A stretch of DNA of 50,550 nt. Source: a bacterium HR10. GTDB taxonomy: Bacteria > Acidobacteriota > Blastocatellia > HR10. The number at the start of each line of letters is the position of its first letter. Positions within the stretch are counted from its first letter, which is position 1. The stretch is taken from contig BEHM01000024.1 of the NCBI GenBank assembly GCA_002923315.1, forward strand, positions 1 through 50,550, written 5' to 3'. This document shows positions 9,185 through 17,819 of the stretch, in pieces. The translations under genes and the position numbers were made by a program. Under the pieces are notes generated by a model, which did no database searches, was not told the DNA's origin, and saw only the letters and a program-made list of their open reading frames with translations.

Positions 9185-10027
9185 ATGATGAAGCGCTTAT
9201 CGGGCATCGCCGCAGGGACACGAGGCACTGTGCTTCTTCTCCTTCTCGTTCTGGCGCCGATCCCGGGCCACACGGCCAGCGCGCAATCTTCCGACGAGTA
9301 TGTCGCGGCGCGCTTCACCGGGCGGTGTGCCCTTTGCTGGCCGGATTGGATCGAGCTCTCCCGGCCACTTCGTGGGGTCGGTCCCCAGACGCAGAATGGG
9401 TTGGCCTTTCTGTTTGTGAACGGCAGCTTCGATGATCCCTGGCGGAATCGGTCGCACTTGCACTTCAGCAAGGTCGAGGCCCCAACGGAGATCGTGGCCC
9501 AGTTCCAATTCAACAACGCCACCATCGGGGGACGATTGGTCCTGACCGACGGCACCTTCTCCTGCCTCCCACCGTCTCACGTCGTGGCCTTCGTGACGGA
9601 CGAACTGTTCATTCTGACTCTGCGCGACGACGGCGAGAACTGGTATGGGGCATTTGTGGGAGACCTCACGCTTCTGGACCCAGAGTTCGCGCCGCGACCG
9701 GAACGGGCGGATCTGTACACGACCGTCGGGATTCTCGAAAAGACAGGGGCCGAATTGCGCCTCCGAGCCCTGCGGGTGATCCCGCAGATCACGCGGTTTT
9801 CGCCCATCGAAGTCCGACTGATTCTTGAAGAGATGCCGACAGGGTCGCTCCTTGCGGCCACGTTTCACATCAAGCGCGTGGGAATCGTCGAGGTCCACGC
9901 CCACCTGGAACCGGAAGAAGTGCGCCCGGCCGGACGAGCAGGCGTCGTGTATCTGGTCGGCAATGGCGCCCCCTGCACGAGCCTCGTGCAGCGGGAGATC
10001 GCTCTGCGCGCGTTCCTCGCGCGATGA
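9185..10027 (+). CDS. Secreted protein of unknown function, CxxCWP paralog 1
   Basis: 280 residues with a signal peptide (TVLLLLLVLAPIPGHTASAQ), start ATG at 9185 behind GGGAGG. The mature part opens with RCALCWPDWIELSRPLRGVG, a CxxC motif followed by WPxWIEL. It continues with QNGLAFLFVNG, QFQFNNATIGGRL and a mostly beta-rich body, ending with APCTSLVQREIAL. The gene at 10270 encodes a clear paralog with all these blocks. Two further cysteines (FSCLP and APCTS) are conserved between the pair, so two disulfides or a metal site are possible. I do not recognise the family. Confidence 0.75.
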   Translation: MMKRLSGIAAGTRGTVLLLLLVLAPIPGHTASAQSSDEYVAARFTGRCALCWPDWIELSRPLRGVGPQTQNGLAFLFVNGSFDDPWRNRSHLHFSKVEAPTEIVAQFQFNNATIGGRLVLTDGTFSCLPPSHVVAFVTDELFILTLRDDGENWYGAFVGDLTLLDPEFAPRPERADLYTTVGILEKTGAELRLRALRVIPQITRFSPIEVRLILEEMPTGSLLAATFHIKRVGIVEVHAHLEPEEVRPAGRAGVVYLVGNGAPCTSLVQREIALRAFLAR

Positions 10028-10269
10028 GTGGAAAATCCCGCTTGACTCATCCACGAAAATCCCCTAGCCTACAGCAGGCCGCTTCGCGCGGAAGGATGAG
10101 ATGGCCAGCGCGTGGAGACGGAGGCGCATGCCGAGCATGAGGCGCACACTGGCGCGATCCGCTTTGGCTCCCCTCGAAGATACGGCGTTCGTCCGGCGGA
10201 AATCCGTTCTTCGACCGATTGCTCGATCTCGCAGAGCTGCTATGTTCTCAAGCGAACGCGGAGGTGATC

Positions 10270-11094
10270 ATGCGCACGCACATGCTGTGGCCGGCGATCT
10301 CAGGGGTCGTGATCCTCGTCTTCCTCCCCATCGCCCCATGGGCGCAGACGGATGTACACACGGTGACCTTCACGACGTCGTGCAAGAACTGCTGGCCGGG
10401 TTGGATCGAACTCGCCCGACCGGCCTGGGGCGTCGGGCCGAGCGCTCAGAACGGACGGGGGTTCATCTTCATCAACGGCTTCGACGCCGATCCTCTGCGC
10501 AACCGTCAACATCTGCAGCCGGCTCGCTCAATCGAACGAGCGCGTGAGGCGACGGCGCTCTTCCAGTTCAACAACGCGACGATCGGGGGGAAGCTGCCGC
10601 TGCTCACGGGCGGATTCGTGTGCCTGCGCGAAGCCGATGTCATCACCGTAGTGGCGAACGAGCTGTTCATCGCTACGATTCGCGATACGGGCGATGCCTG
10701 GTATGGGGCCTTCATCGGTGACCTCACGGTTCTCGATCCCGACTTCATCCCCGATGTGGAGGCGCCCGTGCGGCAAAGCTATTCGACCATCGGACTGCTC
10801 CAGCAGTCGGCGTCCGGGCTTGAACTTCTGGCCCTGAAGGTGATCCCTCCTGTGCGACGCTTCGTCCCGATCGCGCTCACGATCACCCTTGATGAATCGG
10901 ATCCGGACGTTCCAGTCCTGCGCGCCGACGTCGCCCTGGCGACAGGTGAGACCTATCGCCTCCACCATGCGCTTGATCCCGAGCACCTGCTTACGATCGG
11001 TCGAGCCGGACTCATGTACATCGCCGGCCCCGCTCGACCATGCACGACGCTCACTCAGCGAGAGATCGCCCTTCACAACTTCCAGTTTCGCTGA
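10270..11094 (+). CDS. Secreted protein of unknown function, CxxCWP paralog 2
   Basis: 274 residues, start ATG at 10270 after GGAGGTG. Signal peptide up to about residue 26 (IAPWAQ). Shared blocks with the upstream paralog are CKNCWPGWIELARPAWGVGP, QNGRGFIFING, LFQFNNATIGGK, NELFIATIRDTG, WYGAFIGDLTVLDPDF and PCTTLTQREIAL. The pair arose by tandem duplication and has diverged to roughly half identity by eye. The spacing between them (242 bases) holds no gene and only a weak promoter-like match, so co-transcription or separate expression are both open. Confidence 0.75.
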   Translation: MRTHMLWPAISGVVILVFLPIAPWAQTDVHTVTFTTSCKNCWPGWIELARPAWGVGPSAQNGRGFIFINGFDADPLRNRQHLQPARSIERAREATALFQFNNATIGGKLPLLTGGFVCLREADVITVVANELFIATIRDTGDAWYGAFIGDLTVLDPDFIPDVEAPVRQSYSTIGLLQQSASGLELLALKVIPPVRRFVPIALTITLDESDPDVPVLRADVALATGETYRLHHALDPEHLLTIGRAGLMYIAGPARPCTTLTQREIALHNFQFR

Positions 11095-11141
11095 GCGTCC
11101 GCCGCCCCGCCGAGCCCCTCTCCTCGGGGAGTCTCCGCTCA
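11092..11141. terminator. Possible bidirectional hairpin between convergent genes
   Basis: TGAGCG at 11092-11097 and CGCTCA at 11136-11141 can pair, with an inner CCCC/GGGG pairing. The element spans the stop codons of both convergent genes. No T run is seen, so this is only a candidate. Confidence 0.25.
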
Positions 11142-12011
11142 CGATGAAGGAGACGATGTTTCGTAGAGTCTTCGCCATCGGTGGAGGCCGAGGAGAGCGG
11201 CCCCTACGGCGCAGACGAATTCGCAGTCCGGAGGGACACGCACGGGGAGGCCAAGGCGCTCCTCGAGCGCGGCGACCATGCCGCGCTGTCGGGCGACGCC
11301 ACCGATGAAGACGATACCGGCAGAGGCGCTCGGCTGAGCGCCCCCACCGCTTCCATCGCCGATCCCGACGCGCCGCAGCAAGAGGACGGCGCGATCGGCG
11401 AGCGAGTTATGAATCCCGCGCACGATGTCCTCGATGGCGGCTCCCGCGCTCACGTGATTGATGATCTCCGTCTCGGCCAGGACGGCGCAGACACTGCTGA
11501 TCGGCTGCGGGTGCGTCGCGCGCAACGAGAGCTCGCCGATCTCCTCCAGCTCGACCTGCAGATACTTCGCCGCGCGCATGAGGAAGCTGCCCGAACCGGC
11601 CGCGCACTTCTCGTTCATCTTGAAGGCGCCGACCTTGCCTCGCGCGTCCAACCGGATGGCGCGCGTGGATTGATTCCCGATGTCGAGCACGGCCGTCGCC
11701 CTGGGGAAGAACCACACGGCGCCGCGCGCGCCGCTGGTGATCTCGGTGATCTGAATGTCCCGCCATCCGATCGCATAACGTCCGAATCCCGTCGCCGCCA
11801 CGTAGACGACTTCGTGCCGATCTCGCCCCGCCGCCTGCAGGGCCTGATCGAGTGCGCGCTCGGCCGCCTCCTCCAAATGCGCCCCCGTTCTCACGATCCC
11901 CCGACCGAGGAGGCGCGCCTCCTTCGGAGCGTCCCCGCCTCCGTCTTCGACGTCCATGAGAACGGCTTTGGTGAAACCGGTGCCGATATCAATACCCGCG
12001 ATGCACGGCAT
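11139..12011 (-). CDS. Benzoyl-CoA reductase activator-type ATPase subunit (BzdQ/BcrD-like)
   Basis: 290 residues of the BadF/BadG/BcrA/BcrD ASKHA ATPase family. Visible motifs are the phosphate loop GIDIGTGFTKAV, ATGFGRYAI, VLDIGNQSTRAI, the Fe-S cysteine motif MNEKCAAGSG, the second cysteine SVCAVLAETEI, and the adenosine motif FIGGVARQ. Such subunits dimerise, hold a [4Fe-4S] cluster at the interface and couple ATP hydrolysis to electron transfer into the reductase. It is the last gene of the four-subunit set, in the order of bzdNOPQ clusters. The length fits BzdQ/BcrD better than the longer BcrA. GNQ replaces the usual GGQ in motif 2. Confidence 0.85.
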   Translation of the reverse strand: MPCIAGIDIGTGFTKAVLMDVEDGGGDAPKEARLLGRGIVRTGAHLEEAAERALDQALQAAGRDRHEVVYVAATGFGRYAIGWRDIQITEITSGARGAVWFFPRATAVLDIGNQSTRAIRLDARGKVGAFKMNEKCAAGSGSFLMRAAKYLQVELEEIGELSLRATHPQPISSVCAVLAETEIINHVSAGAAIEDIVRGIHNSLADRAVLLLRRVGIGDGSGGGAQPSASAGIVFIGGVARQRGMVAALEERLGLPVRVPPDCEFVCAVGAALLGLHRWRRLYETSSPSS

Positions 12012-12024
12012 ACCCCCCGCCTCC

Positions 12025-12858
12025 TCAGCCGCGTCCTCTCAACGCGGCGTTCTCTTCCGAACGATGATCCATGCGCTCCAGAGCGAAGAGCGCGGCACCG
12101 AGCGCGCCCATGAAATGGGATTCCGGACTCACGTGGATGGGGAGCCCGAGGACCTCTTCCAGGGCCCTCACCATCCCGATGTTACGGGCAACTCCGCCGG
12201 TGAACGTCACAGCAGGCTCGATCGGGATGCGCCGCGCCAGGCTGATCGTCCGCCGGGCGATCGCCAGATGCACGCCGCGCAAGATATCCTCCGGGCGCCG
12301 CCCCTGGGCGAGATAGGAGAGGATGTCCGACTCGACGAAGACCGTGCATACGGTCGTGAGCTTGACCGGATCGGTCGCCCGCAGCGAGAGGGGGCCGATC
12401 TCCTCCAGACTGAGTCCCAGGACCTCGGCGGCATTGGCGAGGAAGCGCCCCGTTCCGGCCGCGCACTTGTCGTTCATGACGAAATCCCGGACGTCGCCCT
12501 CCGGACCCACGCGAATCACCTTGGCGTCTTGCCCACCGATGTCAATCACCGTGCGCGTCTCCGGGAAGATGAAGTGCGCGCCGCGCGCGTGGCAACTGAT
12601 CTCGGTCACCTGCGCGTGACCGAAAGCGATCCGGTACCGGCCATAGCCGGTCCCCACGACCATGCCGATCTCGTGGGGGGCGAGCCCGGCCTCCCGACAA
12701 GCGGCCTGGAACGCACGTTCGGCCGCGCGCGCGACATTGGCGCCGGTGTCCACCACAGCGCGGGCCACGATGCGCGGGGACTCCGAGGGCCCCTCCTCGG
12801 CGAGAATCACGGCTTTCGTCTGCGTCGAACCGACATCCACTCCCGCCGCAAATCGCAT
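12025..12858 (-). CDS. Benzoyl-CoA reductase activator-type ATPase subunit (BzdP/BcrA-like)
   Basis: 277 residues, same family as its downstream neighbour. Motifs: GVDVGSTQTKAV, VVGTGYGRYRI, the classical VIDIGGQDAKVI, MNDKCAAGTGRF with the cluster cysteine, TTVCTVFVESD with the second cysteine, and FTGGVARNIGM. Paired with the 11139-12011 product it would form the ATP-driven electron activator of a class I benzoyl-CoA reductase. Two different ATPase subunits, instead of one homodimeric activator, are typical of benzoyl-CoA reductases and argue against a simple 2-hydroxyacyl-CoA dehydratase system. Only 13 bases separate the two genes. Confidence 0.87.
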   Translation of the reverse strand: MRFAAGVDVGSTQTKAVILAEEGPSESPRIVARAVVDTGANVARAAERAFQAACREAGLAPHEIGMVVGTGYGRYRIAFGHAQVTEISCHARGAHFIFPETRTVIDIGGQDAKVIRVGPEGDVRDFVMNDKCAAGTGRFLANAAEVLGLSLEEIGPLSLRATDPVKLTTVCTVFVESDILSYLAQGRRPEDILRGVHLAIARRTISLARRIPIEPAVTFTGGVARNIGMVRALEEVLGLPIHVSPESHFMGALGAALFALERMDHRSEENAALRGRG

Positions 12859-12884
12859 AGCTGTCCCTCTCCTCCAACGCGGGG

Positions 12885-14147
12885 TCAGACGGCGATCCTC
12901 CGCTGACCCGCGCGCTTGTGTCGCTCCAGTGCTTCGAAGAAGGCGTCCACGCGATTCCGAATCTGCGCCTCGGCGAAATACCGCGGATCCTCCAAGTCCG
13001 ATTCGATGTAAAGCGTGGGCACGCCCAGCGCCTTCGTGAGGTAATCGCGCATATCGCCCTGACCGGCCGAGAACAACCGACAGCTCTTGACGAAGTGGAT
13101 GATCACGCCGTCGGCGCGCCAGTCCTCGACATAGCGCCGGATCTGATCGTACCGCTGGAGATAATTCCGGTTCGTGAGATTGTGCGCGAGCATGTGGAGG
13201 GCGACCGTCTCGAACGGCCGATCCGGATCATGGCGGAAGCCGAACTCCCAAATCCCCCCCACGGTCGAATACGTGGAGGCGACGGCCGTGGCGCCCCACC
13301 GGGCGAACATATCGCGGAAGGCGCGGAAGTAGGGGTAGGGTGGGGGGCCTTCGACGACGACGCGGAAGCGCTCGCACTCGTAGACGCCCTCGCCGCGCGC
13401 GGCTTTCGCCTCCAGCTCCGCGAGCGCGCGCTCGAAGAACTCCACGCCCTCCGGCGTCGCGCGGTAGACGTAGAGCGGCCCCATGAGCGTGATGGCATCG
13501 AAATAGGCATCAAAGGGCGACGGTTCGCGCCGCGCCAGATGCTTGATGCGCGACCACAAGTCCTCGACCCGTTGCGAACAGCGCACGGCGTCGCGAAACC
13601 GATCTGGGTCGAAGCGCAACCCCGTGAGGGCCTCGATCCGGTGCACCAGCTCTTTGAGCTGCGCGACGACGTAGGCGATGTCGGCCGGGCTCGGCTCCGC
13701 GCCGCGCAGAAACGGCACGTCCAGGACGTAGAGCGGCGCGTCCAGGAACGCCGCCACATGCTCGAACCACTTGATGTAGGTGTTGCATCCGACGAAGTTG
13801 CACAGCACCAGCGTCGGACGTGGCAGCCGTCCCCCGCTCGGCGTCAGCCCCATCAGATACGCCCCGATGTCGGCCTTCACATAGGCGCAATTATCCGTCG
13901 CGTAGCCCAACTCCTCGGCCGCGAGGATCGGTTCCAGCGACTGATGCCGAATGGCCAACTGCAGGGCGTTCACCTCCGGGTAGATGGGCACGATCCCGAA
14001 AGCCTCCAGCAGTTCCACACAATTGCCCGAGATCATCAGACAGATGGCCGGCGGCCATCCCGTCCGCGCCGACTCGTCCAACCGCGCGTACCACCGCTGC
14101 ATCAGCTCCTTCTGCCGCTGATGAATCCATCCGCGATATTCGGTCAT
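12885..14147 (-). CDS. Benzoyl-CoA reductase/2-hydroxyacyl-CoA dehydratase catalytic subunit (BzdO/BcrB-like)
   Basis: 420 residues of the HgdB/BcrB family. It has the usual N-terminal ISGNCVELLEAFGI, then LVLCNFVGCNTYIKWFEHVA with cluster-ligand type cysteines, PLYVLDVPFLRG, and near the C-terminus VIIHFVKSCRLFSAGQGDM followed by PTLYIESDLED. These are the segments that bind the [4Fe-4S] cluster and CoA substrate in the catalytic heterodimer. The start ATG has GGGGAGG before it. It overlaps no neighbour and is spaced 16 bases from the BzdN-like gene. Substrate cannot be read from sequence; benzoyl-CoA is favoured by the two-ATPase set and the BadH-like gene. Confidence 0.85.
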   Translation of the reverse strand: MTEYRGWIHQRQKELMQRWYARLDESARTGWPPAICLMISGNCVELLEAFGIVPIYPEVNALQLAIRHQSLEPILAAEELGYATDNCAYVKADIGAYLMGLTPSGGRLPRPTLVLCNFVGCNTYIKWFEHVAAFLDAPLYVLDVPFLRGAEPSPADIAYVVAQLKELVHRIEALTGLRFDPDRFRDAVRCSQRVEDLWSRIKHLARREPSPFDAYFDAITLMGPLYVYRATPEGVEFFERALAELEAKAARGEGVYECERFRVVVEGPPPYPYFRAFRDMFARWGATAVASTYSTVGGIWEFGFRHDPDRPFETVALHMLAHNLTNRNYLQRYDQIRRYVEDWRADGVIIHFVKSCRLFSAGQGDMRDYLTKALGVPTLYIESDLEDPRYFAEAQIRNRVDAFFEALERHKRAGQRRIAV

Positions 14148-14163
14148 CGCGTCCTCCCCTCGA

Positions 14164-15312
14164 TCACTCGAAGAGCAGAGATTCGACGAACGTCTCCACC
14201 TCGGTCTGCAGACGTTCGAACGTGTACATCTTCTCCTCGAATTCGAGGAGGAGATGCGGGATGCCCGCGCGCTCCAATTCCCGCTTGAAGAGGACGTAAT
14301 CGAAGTACGCGGGCTCGCAGAACTTGGCGATGAGGAAGATCACCGCCTGCGCTCGCCGCGCGCGCACCTTCTCCAGGAGCGCGCGGAATCGCGGATACCG
14401 CCAATCGTGGCGCACCGACGAGGCGACGGAGCGATCGAGATAGCTCTCGGCGAGCGCCTGCAGGGGATCCCCGTTCACGGGGACGTCCTCGCGAAACCAG
14501 CGTCGTCCCAGAGTAAGGTCTTCGTCCACGATGTAGCAGCCGGCGTCCTCCAGGAGCCGAATCACGCCCAGTGGCGGTTGCTCGCAAAAGGCGCTCTCGA
14601 GGACGACGCGGATGGAATCGCGGGGCTTCACTTGGCGTCGGGCGAAGCCCGCGCGCGCCTCTCGCAAGAGCGCCGTGTGCTCCTCGACGGGCAGGACGTC
14701 TCCGGCACGGACCAGCACATACAACTCCCACGCGCGAATGCGATGTGGCTCCTCCGCCCGCCACTCATAGAGCGCGCGAATCAGTCGCCGATTTTCGTTG
14801 TAGCGCGCGATCATCTCCCGGATTCGTTCCTCCTCGATCCTCCTCCCGGCCAGGCGCTCCAATTCCGCCTTCAAGCGCGCGTATTCGCTTCGGAGGAACG
14901 CGCGGCTGGAGGCCGATTCCGGATTGTGCGGCAAGTGCAGGAAGTCCACATAGAGCTCGGGGAAGTTCCGCTTCAGGACGAAGCAGAGGTTCCGCGCCGA
15001 ATCGCAAATCGAGGAGAAGAGCATGCCATCGAAGGGAGCCAGATGGCCCGTCAATCCCAACTCCAGCGTCGTCTTCACGATCGAGCAGATGAAGGATCCG
15101 AAGCGCGCGTCCGCATGTTGTATCTCCAACCGATCCCCTGCTCCATGCAATCCGACCGGGAGCATGCCGGCAGCGGCGATCACTTCCACCGGGGCGTAGA
15201 CCGGGAAATACGCGATGGCCTTCCCCTCCGGATGCTCCGCCTTCCACCGACGCACGGTCGGGAAGCTCACATCTCGGACGATCTCCTCGCAGCGACGGAT
15301 CAGCTCCTCCAT
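14164..15312 (-). CDS. Benzoyl-CoA reductase/2-hydroxyacyl-CoA dehydratase subunit (BzdN/BcrC-like)
   Basis: 382 residues, close to the length of BcrC/BzdN. The start at 15312 (MEELIRRCEEIV) follows an AGGGGGG site; a further in-frame ATG lies at 15336. The protein has AIAYFPVYAPVEVIAAAGML, GSFICSIVKTTLELG, ICDSARNLCFVLKRN, and the C-terminal QAVIFLIAKFCEPAYFDYVL followed by HLLLEFEEKM. The cysteines in these segments are the expected cluster ligands of the second catalytic subunit. It precedes the BzdO-like gene, giving the N-O-P-Q order seen in Azoarcus-type clusters. Confidence 0.85.
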   Translation of the reverse strand: MEELIRRCEEIVRDVSFPTVRRWKAEHPEGKAIAYFPVYAPVEVIAAAGMLPVGLHGAGDRLEIQHADARFGSFICSIVKTTLELGLTGHLAPFDGMLFSSICDSARNLCFVLKRNFPELYVDFLHLPHNPESASSRAFLRSEYARLKAELERLAGRRIEEERIREMIARYNENRRLIRALYEWRAEEPHRIRAWELYVLVRAGDVLPVEEHTALLREARAGFARRQVKPRDSIRVVLESAFCEQPPLGVIRLLEDAGCYIVDEDLTLGRRWFREDVPVNGDPLQALAESYLDRSVASSVRHDWRYPRFRALLEKVRARRAQAVIFLIAKFCEPAYFDYVLFKRELERAGIPHLLLEFEEKMYTFERLQTEVETFVESLLFE

Positions 15313-15332
15313 CGCGATCCCCCCCTGACGGC

Positions 15333-16106
15333 TCATCCGACCATCGTCAAGCCACCGCTGACACTGATCACCTGTCCCGTGATATAGCGCGCGGCCTCCG
15401 AGGCGAGGAAGACAACCACGGGCGCGACGTCCTCCGGCCGGCCCAGGCGTTTGAGTGGAATGTAGCTGGCCATGGCGCCGATGACCTTTCGCGCGAACTC
15501 ATCCTGCTGCATCTCCTCGATGAGCGGCGTCTCCGTCAACCCCGGACAGACGACATTGACGCGGATCTGATCGCGCGCGTGCTCGCGCGCCAGCGTCTTG
15601 GAGAAAGCGATGACGGCCGCCTTCGCTCCGGCGTAGATCGCCTCGCCGAGCGAACCGACGCGCGCCGCATCCGAGCTGATGTTCACAATGCTCCCCTGCC
15701 GACGCGCGACCATGTGCGGCAAGACGGCGTAACAGGTGTGAATGACGCCCCGATAGTTGATCGCGATGATCTTCTCCCACAGCTCCGGCGTCGTCTGCAG
15801 GAAGGGGACGATCCGATCCCATCCCGCGTTATTCACGAGGACATCAATGGCCCCGAGCCGGTGCCGCACCTGTTCGCAGCCGCGTTGCACGGATTCGAGC
15901 GAGGTCACATCCATCGGCACGGCGAGGACTGTGCGTCCGGTCGCCTCGGCGATCTCGCGTGCCGTCGCCTCGGCATCCTCCTGTCGGATATCGGCGAGGG
16001 CGACATCAGCCCCCGCCTCGGCGAAGGCCCGTGCGATCGCCCGGCCGATCCCGCGCGCTCCTCCCGTGACGAGCACCACCTTTCCCGTGAAATCGCGTTC
16101 GCTCAT
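15333..16106 (-). CDS. SDR-family dehydrogenase, BadH-like (2-hydroxycyclohexanecarboxyl-CoA dehydrogenase)
   Basis: 257 residues with TGGARGIG (residues 14-21) for NAD(P), NNAGWD, and the catalytic Ser and YxxxK in SSDAARVGSLGEAIYAGAK. The segments NNAGWD, SDAARVGS, AFSKTLAREHAR, VNVVCPG and ITGQVISVSGGLTM closely match BadH of Rhodopseudomonas palustris as I remember it. BadH oxidises 2-hydroxycyclohexane-1-carboxyl-CoA in the lower benzoate pathway. Start ATG at 16106 has GGGGGGAG upstream. Its location directly before the reductase genes supports a role in the same pathway. A general 3-oxoacyl reductase is the alternative. Confidence 0.8.
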   Translation of the reverse strand: MSERDFTGKVVLVTGGARGIGRAIARAFAEAGADVALADIRQEDAEATAREIAEATGRTVLAVPMDVTSLESVQRGCEQVRHRLGAIDVLVNNAGWDRIVPFLQTTPELWEKIIAINYRGVIHTCYAVLPHMVARRQGSIVNISSDAARVGSLGEAIYAGAKAAVIAFSKTLAREHARDQIRVNVVCPGLTETPLIEEMQQDEFARKVIGAMASYIPLKRLGRPEDVAPVVVFLASEAARYITGQVISVSGGLTMVG

Positions 16107-16135
16107 TGCTCTCCCCCCTCTCTGGATGGCGGTTC

Positions 16136-17032
16136 TCATGCCGCTCCCGACACCGGTTGTGCGTGCGGCACCGCCTCCTCAAGCTTGAAGAGCTTGAGGG
16201 CGTTCTCGCGTAGGAGCTTGCGCTTCGCCTCCGGCTTCAACCCCAGCTCGTTCAATTGCCGGAGATTCTCCTTCCACGGCAGACCATTGGTCCCCCATAG
16301 ACAGCGATCTTGCCCGAGACGACTGTTGATGAACTGAATGAGCTCCGGCTTGAGATACTTCGGCATCCACGCATCAATCCCCAACCACACGTTCTCCCAC
16401 TTGTAGCAGACCGAGATCAGTTCCTCGACCCAAGGCCACCCCGTATGCGCCCCGATGATCTTCAACTCGGGGAAGTCGCACGCGACGCGATCCAGATAGA
16501 TCGGCCGGCCGCAGTCACTCGGCATCGCCTCCAGGACGTGTCCGACCTGCAGGGCGACGGGGATGTCCAGCTCCACGCACTTGGCGTAGAGCGGGTACAT
16601 CTTCCGGTCATGAATCGGGATGTCGAAACCGTAAATGTGGACGTAGACGCCTCGGAAGCCGTATTCTCTCACGGCGATCTCGATCTCGCGCAAACTCTCG
16701 GTGATGCGATAGGGATTGTAGCCGGCCAAGCCCACGAATCGGTCCGGATACCGCTGCGTGTACTGCAGGACCTCCTCAAGTTGCGTATCCATGTACATCC
16801 ACTTGCGCCAGTAGGACCACATCTTGCACTGCGCGATGAAGACGCGCTCGACGCCTGCCTCGTCCATCTGCCGGATCATCTCCTCGATGGAGTCGTACGC
16901 GGGAAGCCCGCCGATGGCGCGCTCCATGCGACAGACGAGTTCCCCCTCCTTGGCGCGATTCCAGCGCTCGATGAATTCGCGCGTCGCAACGTAATACATG
17001 CAATCAATGGCCTTCACCTCATCGGTCATCAT
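16136..17032 (-). CDS. Amidohydrolase-2 family protein with a degenerate metal site
   Basis: 298 residues, start at a double ATG behind AAGGAGGAG. The TIM-barrel pattern of the ACMSD-type amidohydrolase family is seen: RFVGLAGYNPY, FRGVYVHIYGF, PVALQVGH (H165), IIGAHTGWPWVEE (H196) and the C-terminal CLWGTNGLPW. The family's N-terminal HxH metal motif is missing (IDCMYY, residues 9-14) and the usual Asp of GTD/GSD is N249. The protein may act without metal or as a hydratase or structural partner. Its stop overlaps the region before the BadH-like gene, so it is in the same operon. A ring-opening step would fit the pathway but is speculation. Confidence 0.75.
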   Translation of the reverse strand: MMTDEVKAIDCMYYVATREFIERWNRAKEGELVCRMERAIGGLPAYDSIEEMIRQMDEAGVERVFIAQCKMWSYWRKWMYMDTQLEEVLQYTQRYPDRFVGLAGYNPYRITESLREIEIAVREYGFRGVYVHIYGFDIPIHDRKMYPLYAKCVELDIPVALQVGHVLEAMPSDCGRPIYLDRVACDFPELKIIGAHTGWPWVEELISVCYKWENVWLGIDAWMPKYLKPELIQFINSRLGQDRCLWGTNGLPWKENLRQLNELGLKPEAKRKLLRENALKLFKLEEAVPHAQPVSGAA

Positions 17033-17068
17033 CGCTCCTCCTCCTTGTGATCGCGCGCGCTCGGCCCC

Positions 17069-17503
17069 TCACAAGTTTTTCTCCAATTCGATGAAGGGGC
17101 CGCGATCGAACCCCATGGCGGTGAAGAACGAGAGCACATCGCCGTCGGCCCATCCGACCATGGTGCGCACGCTGCGCAGACCGCGCTCGCGAAAATGTTC
17201 GAGCGCCTCGGCCAAGAGCCGTCGGCCGATCCCCCGACGGCGATAGTCCGGATCCACCATGAGGACCGTGATCCATCCCGTCGGCGGGAGATGAAATTCC
17301 CAGCTCCGCACCTCGCCGACCAGGACGCCCACGATCCGGCCGTTGATCTCGGCCACGCGGGCCAAAGGCGGATCTCCAACGGGAAGCGCGCTCCCCAGCC
17401 CCAGCTTGCGCCGCCAAAACTCGGGCTTCGCTTCGCCCGTCACGCGCGCATCCAAGGCGATGATCGCCTCCACATCCTCCGCACGCGGCGCTCGGGTGAG
17501 CAC
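17069..17503 (-). CDS. GNAT-family N-acetyltransferase
   Basis: 144 residues from a GTG at 17503 (LTRAPRAEDVEAIIALDARV), which has AGAGG eight bases upstream and gives the standard GNAT N-terminus. An earlier open frame reaches to 17587 but would begin at the sigma-54 promoter itself. Acetyl-CoA binding is supported by VLMVDPDYRRRGIGRRLL and the last strand by FFTAMGFDRGPFIELE. It is the first gene of the reductase operon. In R. palustris a GNAT protein (BadL) modulates benzoate gene expression by acetylating a small aromatic; a similar role is possible but unproven. Confidence 0.8.
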   Translation of the reverse strand: MLTRAPRAEDVEAIIALDARVTGEAKPEFWRRKLGLGSALPVGDPPLARVAEINGRIVGVLVGEVRSWEFHLPPTGWITVLMVDPDYRRRGIGRRLLAEALEHFRERGLRSVRTMVGWADGDVLSFFTAMGFDRGPFIELEKNL

Positions 17504-17582
17504 CCCCGCCGGCCTCTTTCGTCCAGACACTCGTACTGGTTTTCGCACGCTCGCTCTTTCGACCATCGCTGGAATTTCCTCT

Positions 17583-17598
17583 TGCAATCCGCGTGCCC
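17583..17598 (-). promoter_or_regulatory. Sigma-54 promoter of the reductase operon
   Basis: On the minus strand GGGCACG-CGGA-TTGCA matches the established consensus TGGCACG-N4-TTGCW at all fixed positions except the first. The invariant GG and GC are exactly 10 bases apart. Predicted transcription starts near 17572, giving a leader of about 70 bases before the GTG at 17503. The 397-base stretch 17504-17900 holds no gene; this element and the dyad at 17820-17853 are what I see in it. Confidence 0.75.
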
Positions 17599-17819
17599 GG
17601 ACCCCGGGTGAGACGTCCTACGAGGCGACAGAAGAACGAACCCGAGAAGCGGCAAACACTTCGCGCCTTCGCGCGAGACGCGGATGGAGAACGCAGCGGA
17701 CGCTCCTCTGGTCACTTCGGTCACCGAGCGCGAGGCCGATGTTCCATATCGGACGAAGAAGACCTGGTCCTCCCGTGACTTCTCGCGCGACAGCACAGGC
17801 ACACTCCTTCACCCACCAG

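Noticed and set aside
10043..10071. Promoter-like TTGACT with TAGCCT 17 bp downstream before the second CxxCWP gene
   Set aside because: The -10 matches only 3 of 6 positions; not strong enough to list.
11181..12113. A 310-codon plus-strand open frame over the ATPase genes
   Set aside because: Shadow of the clear BzdP/BzdQ-like genes, which have intact motifs.
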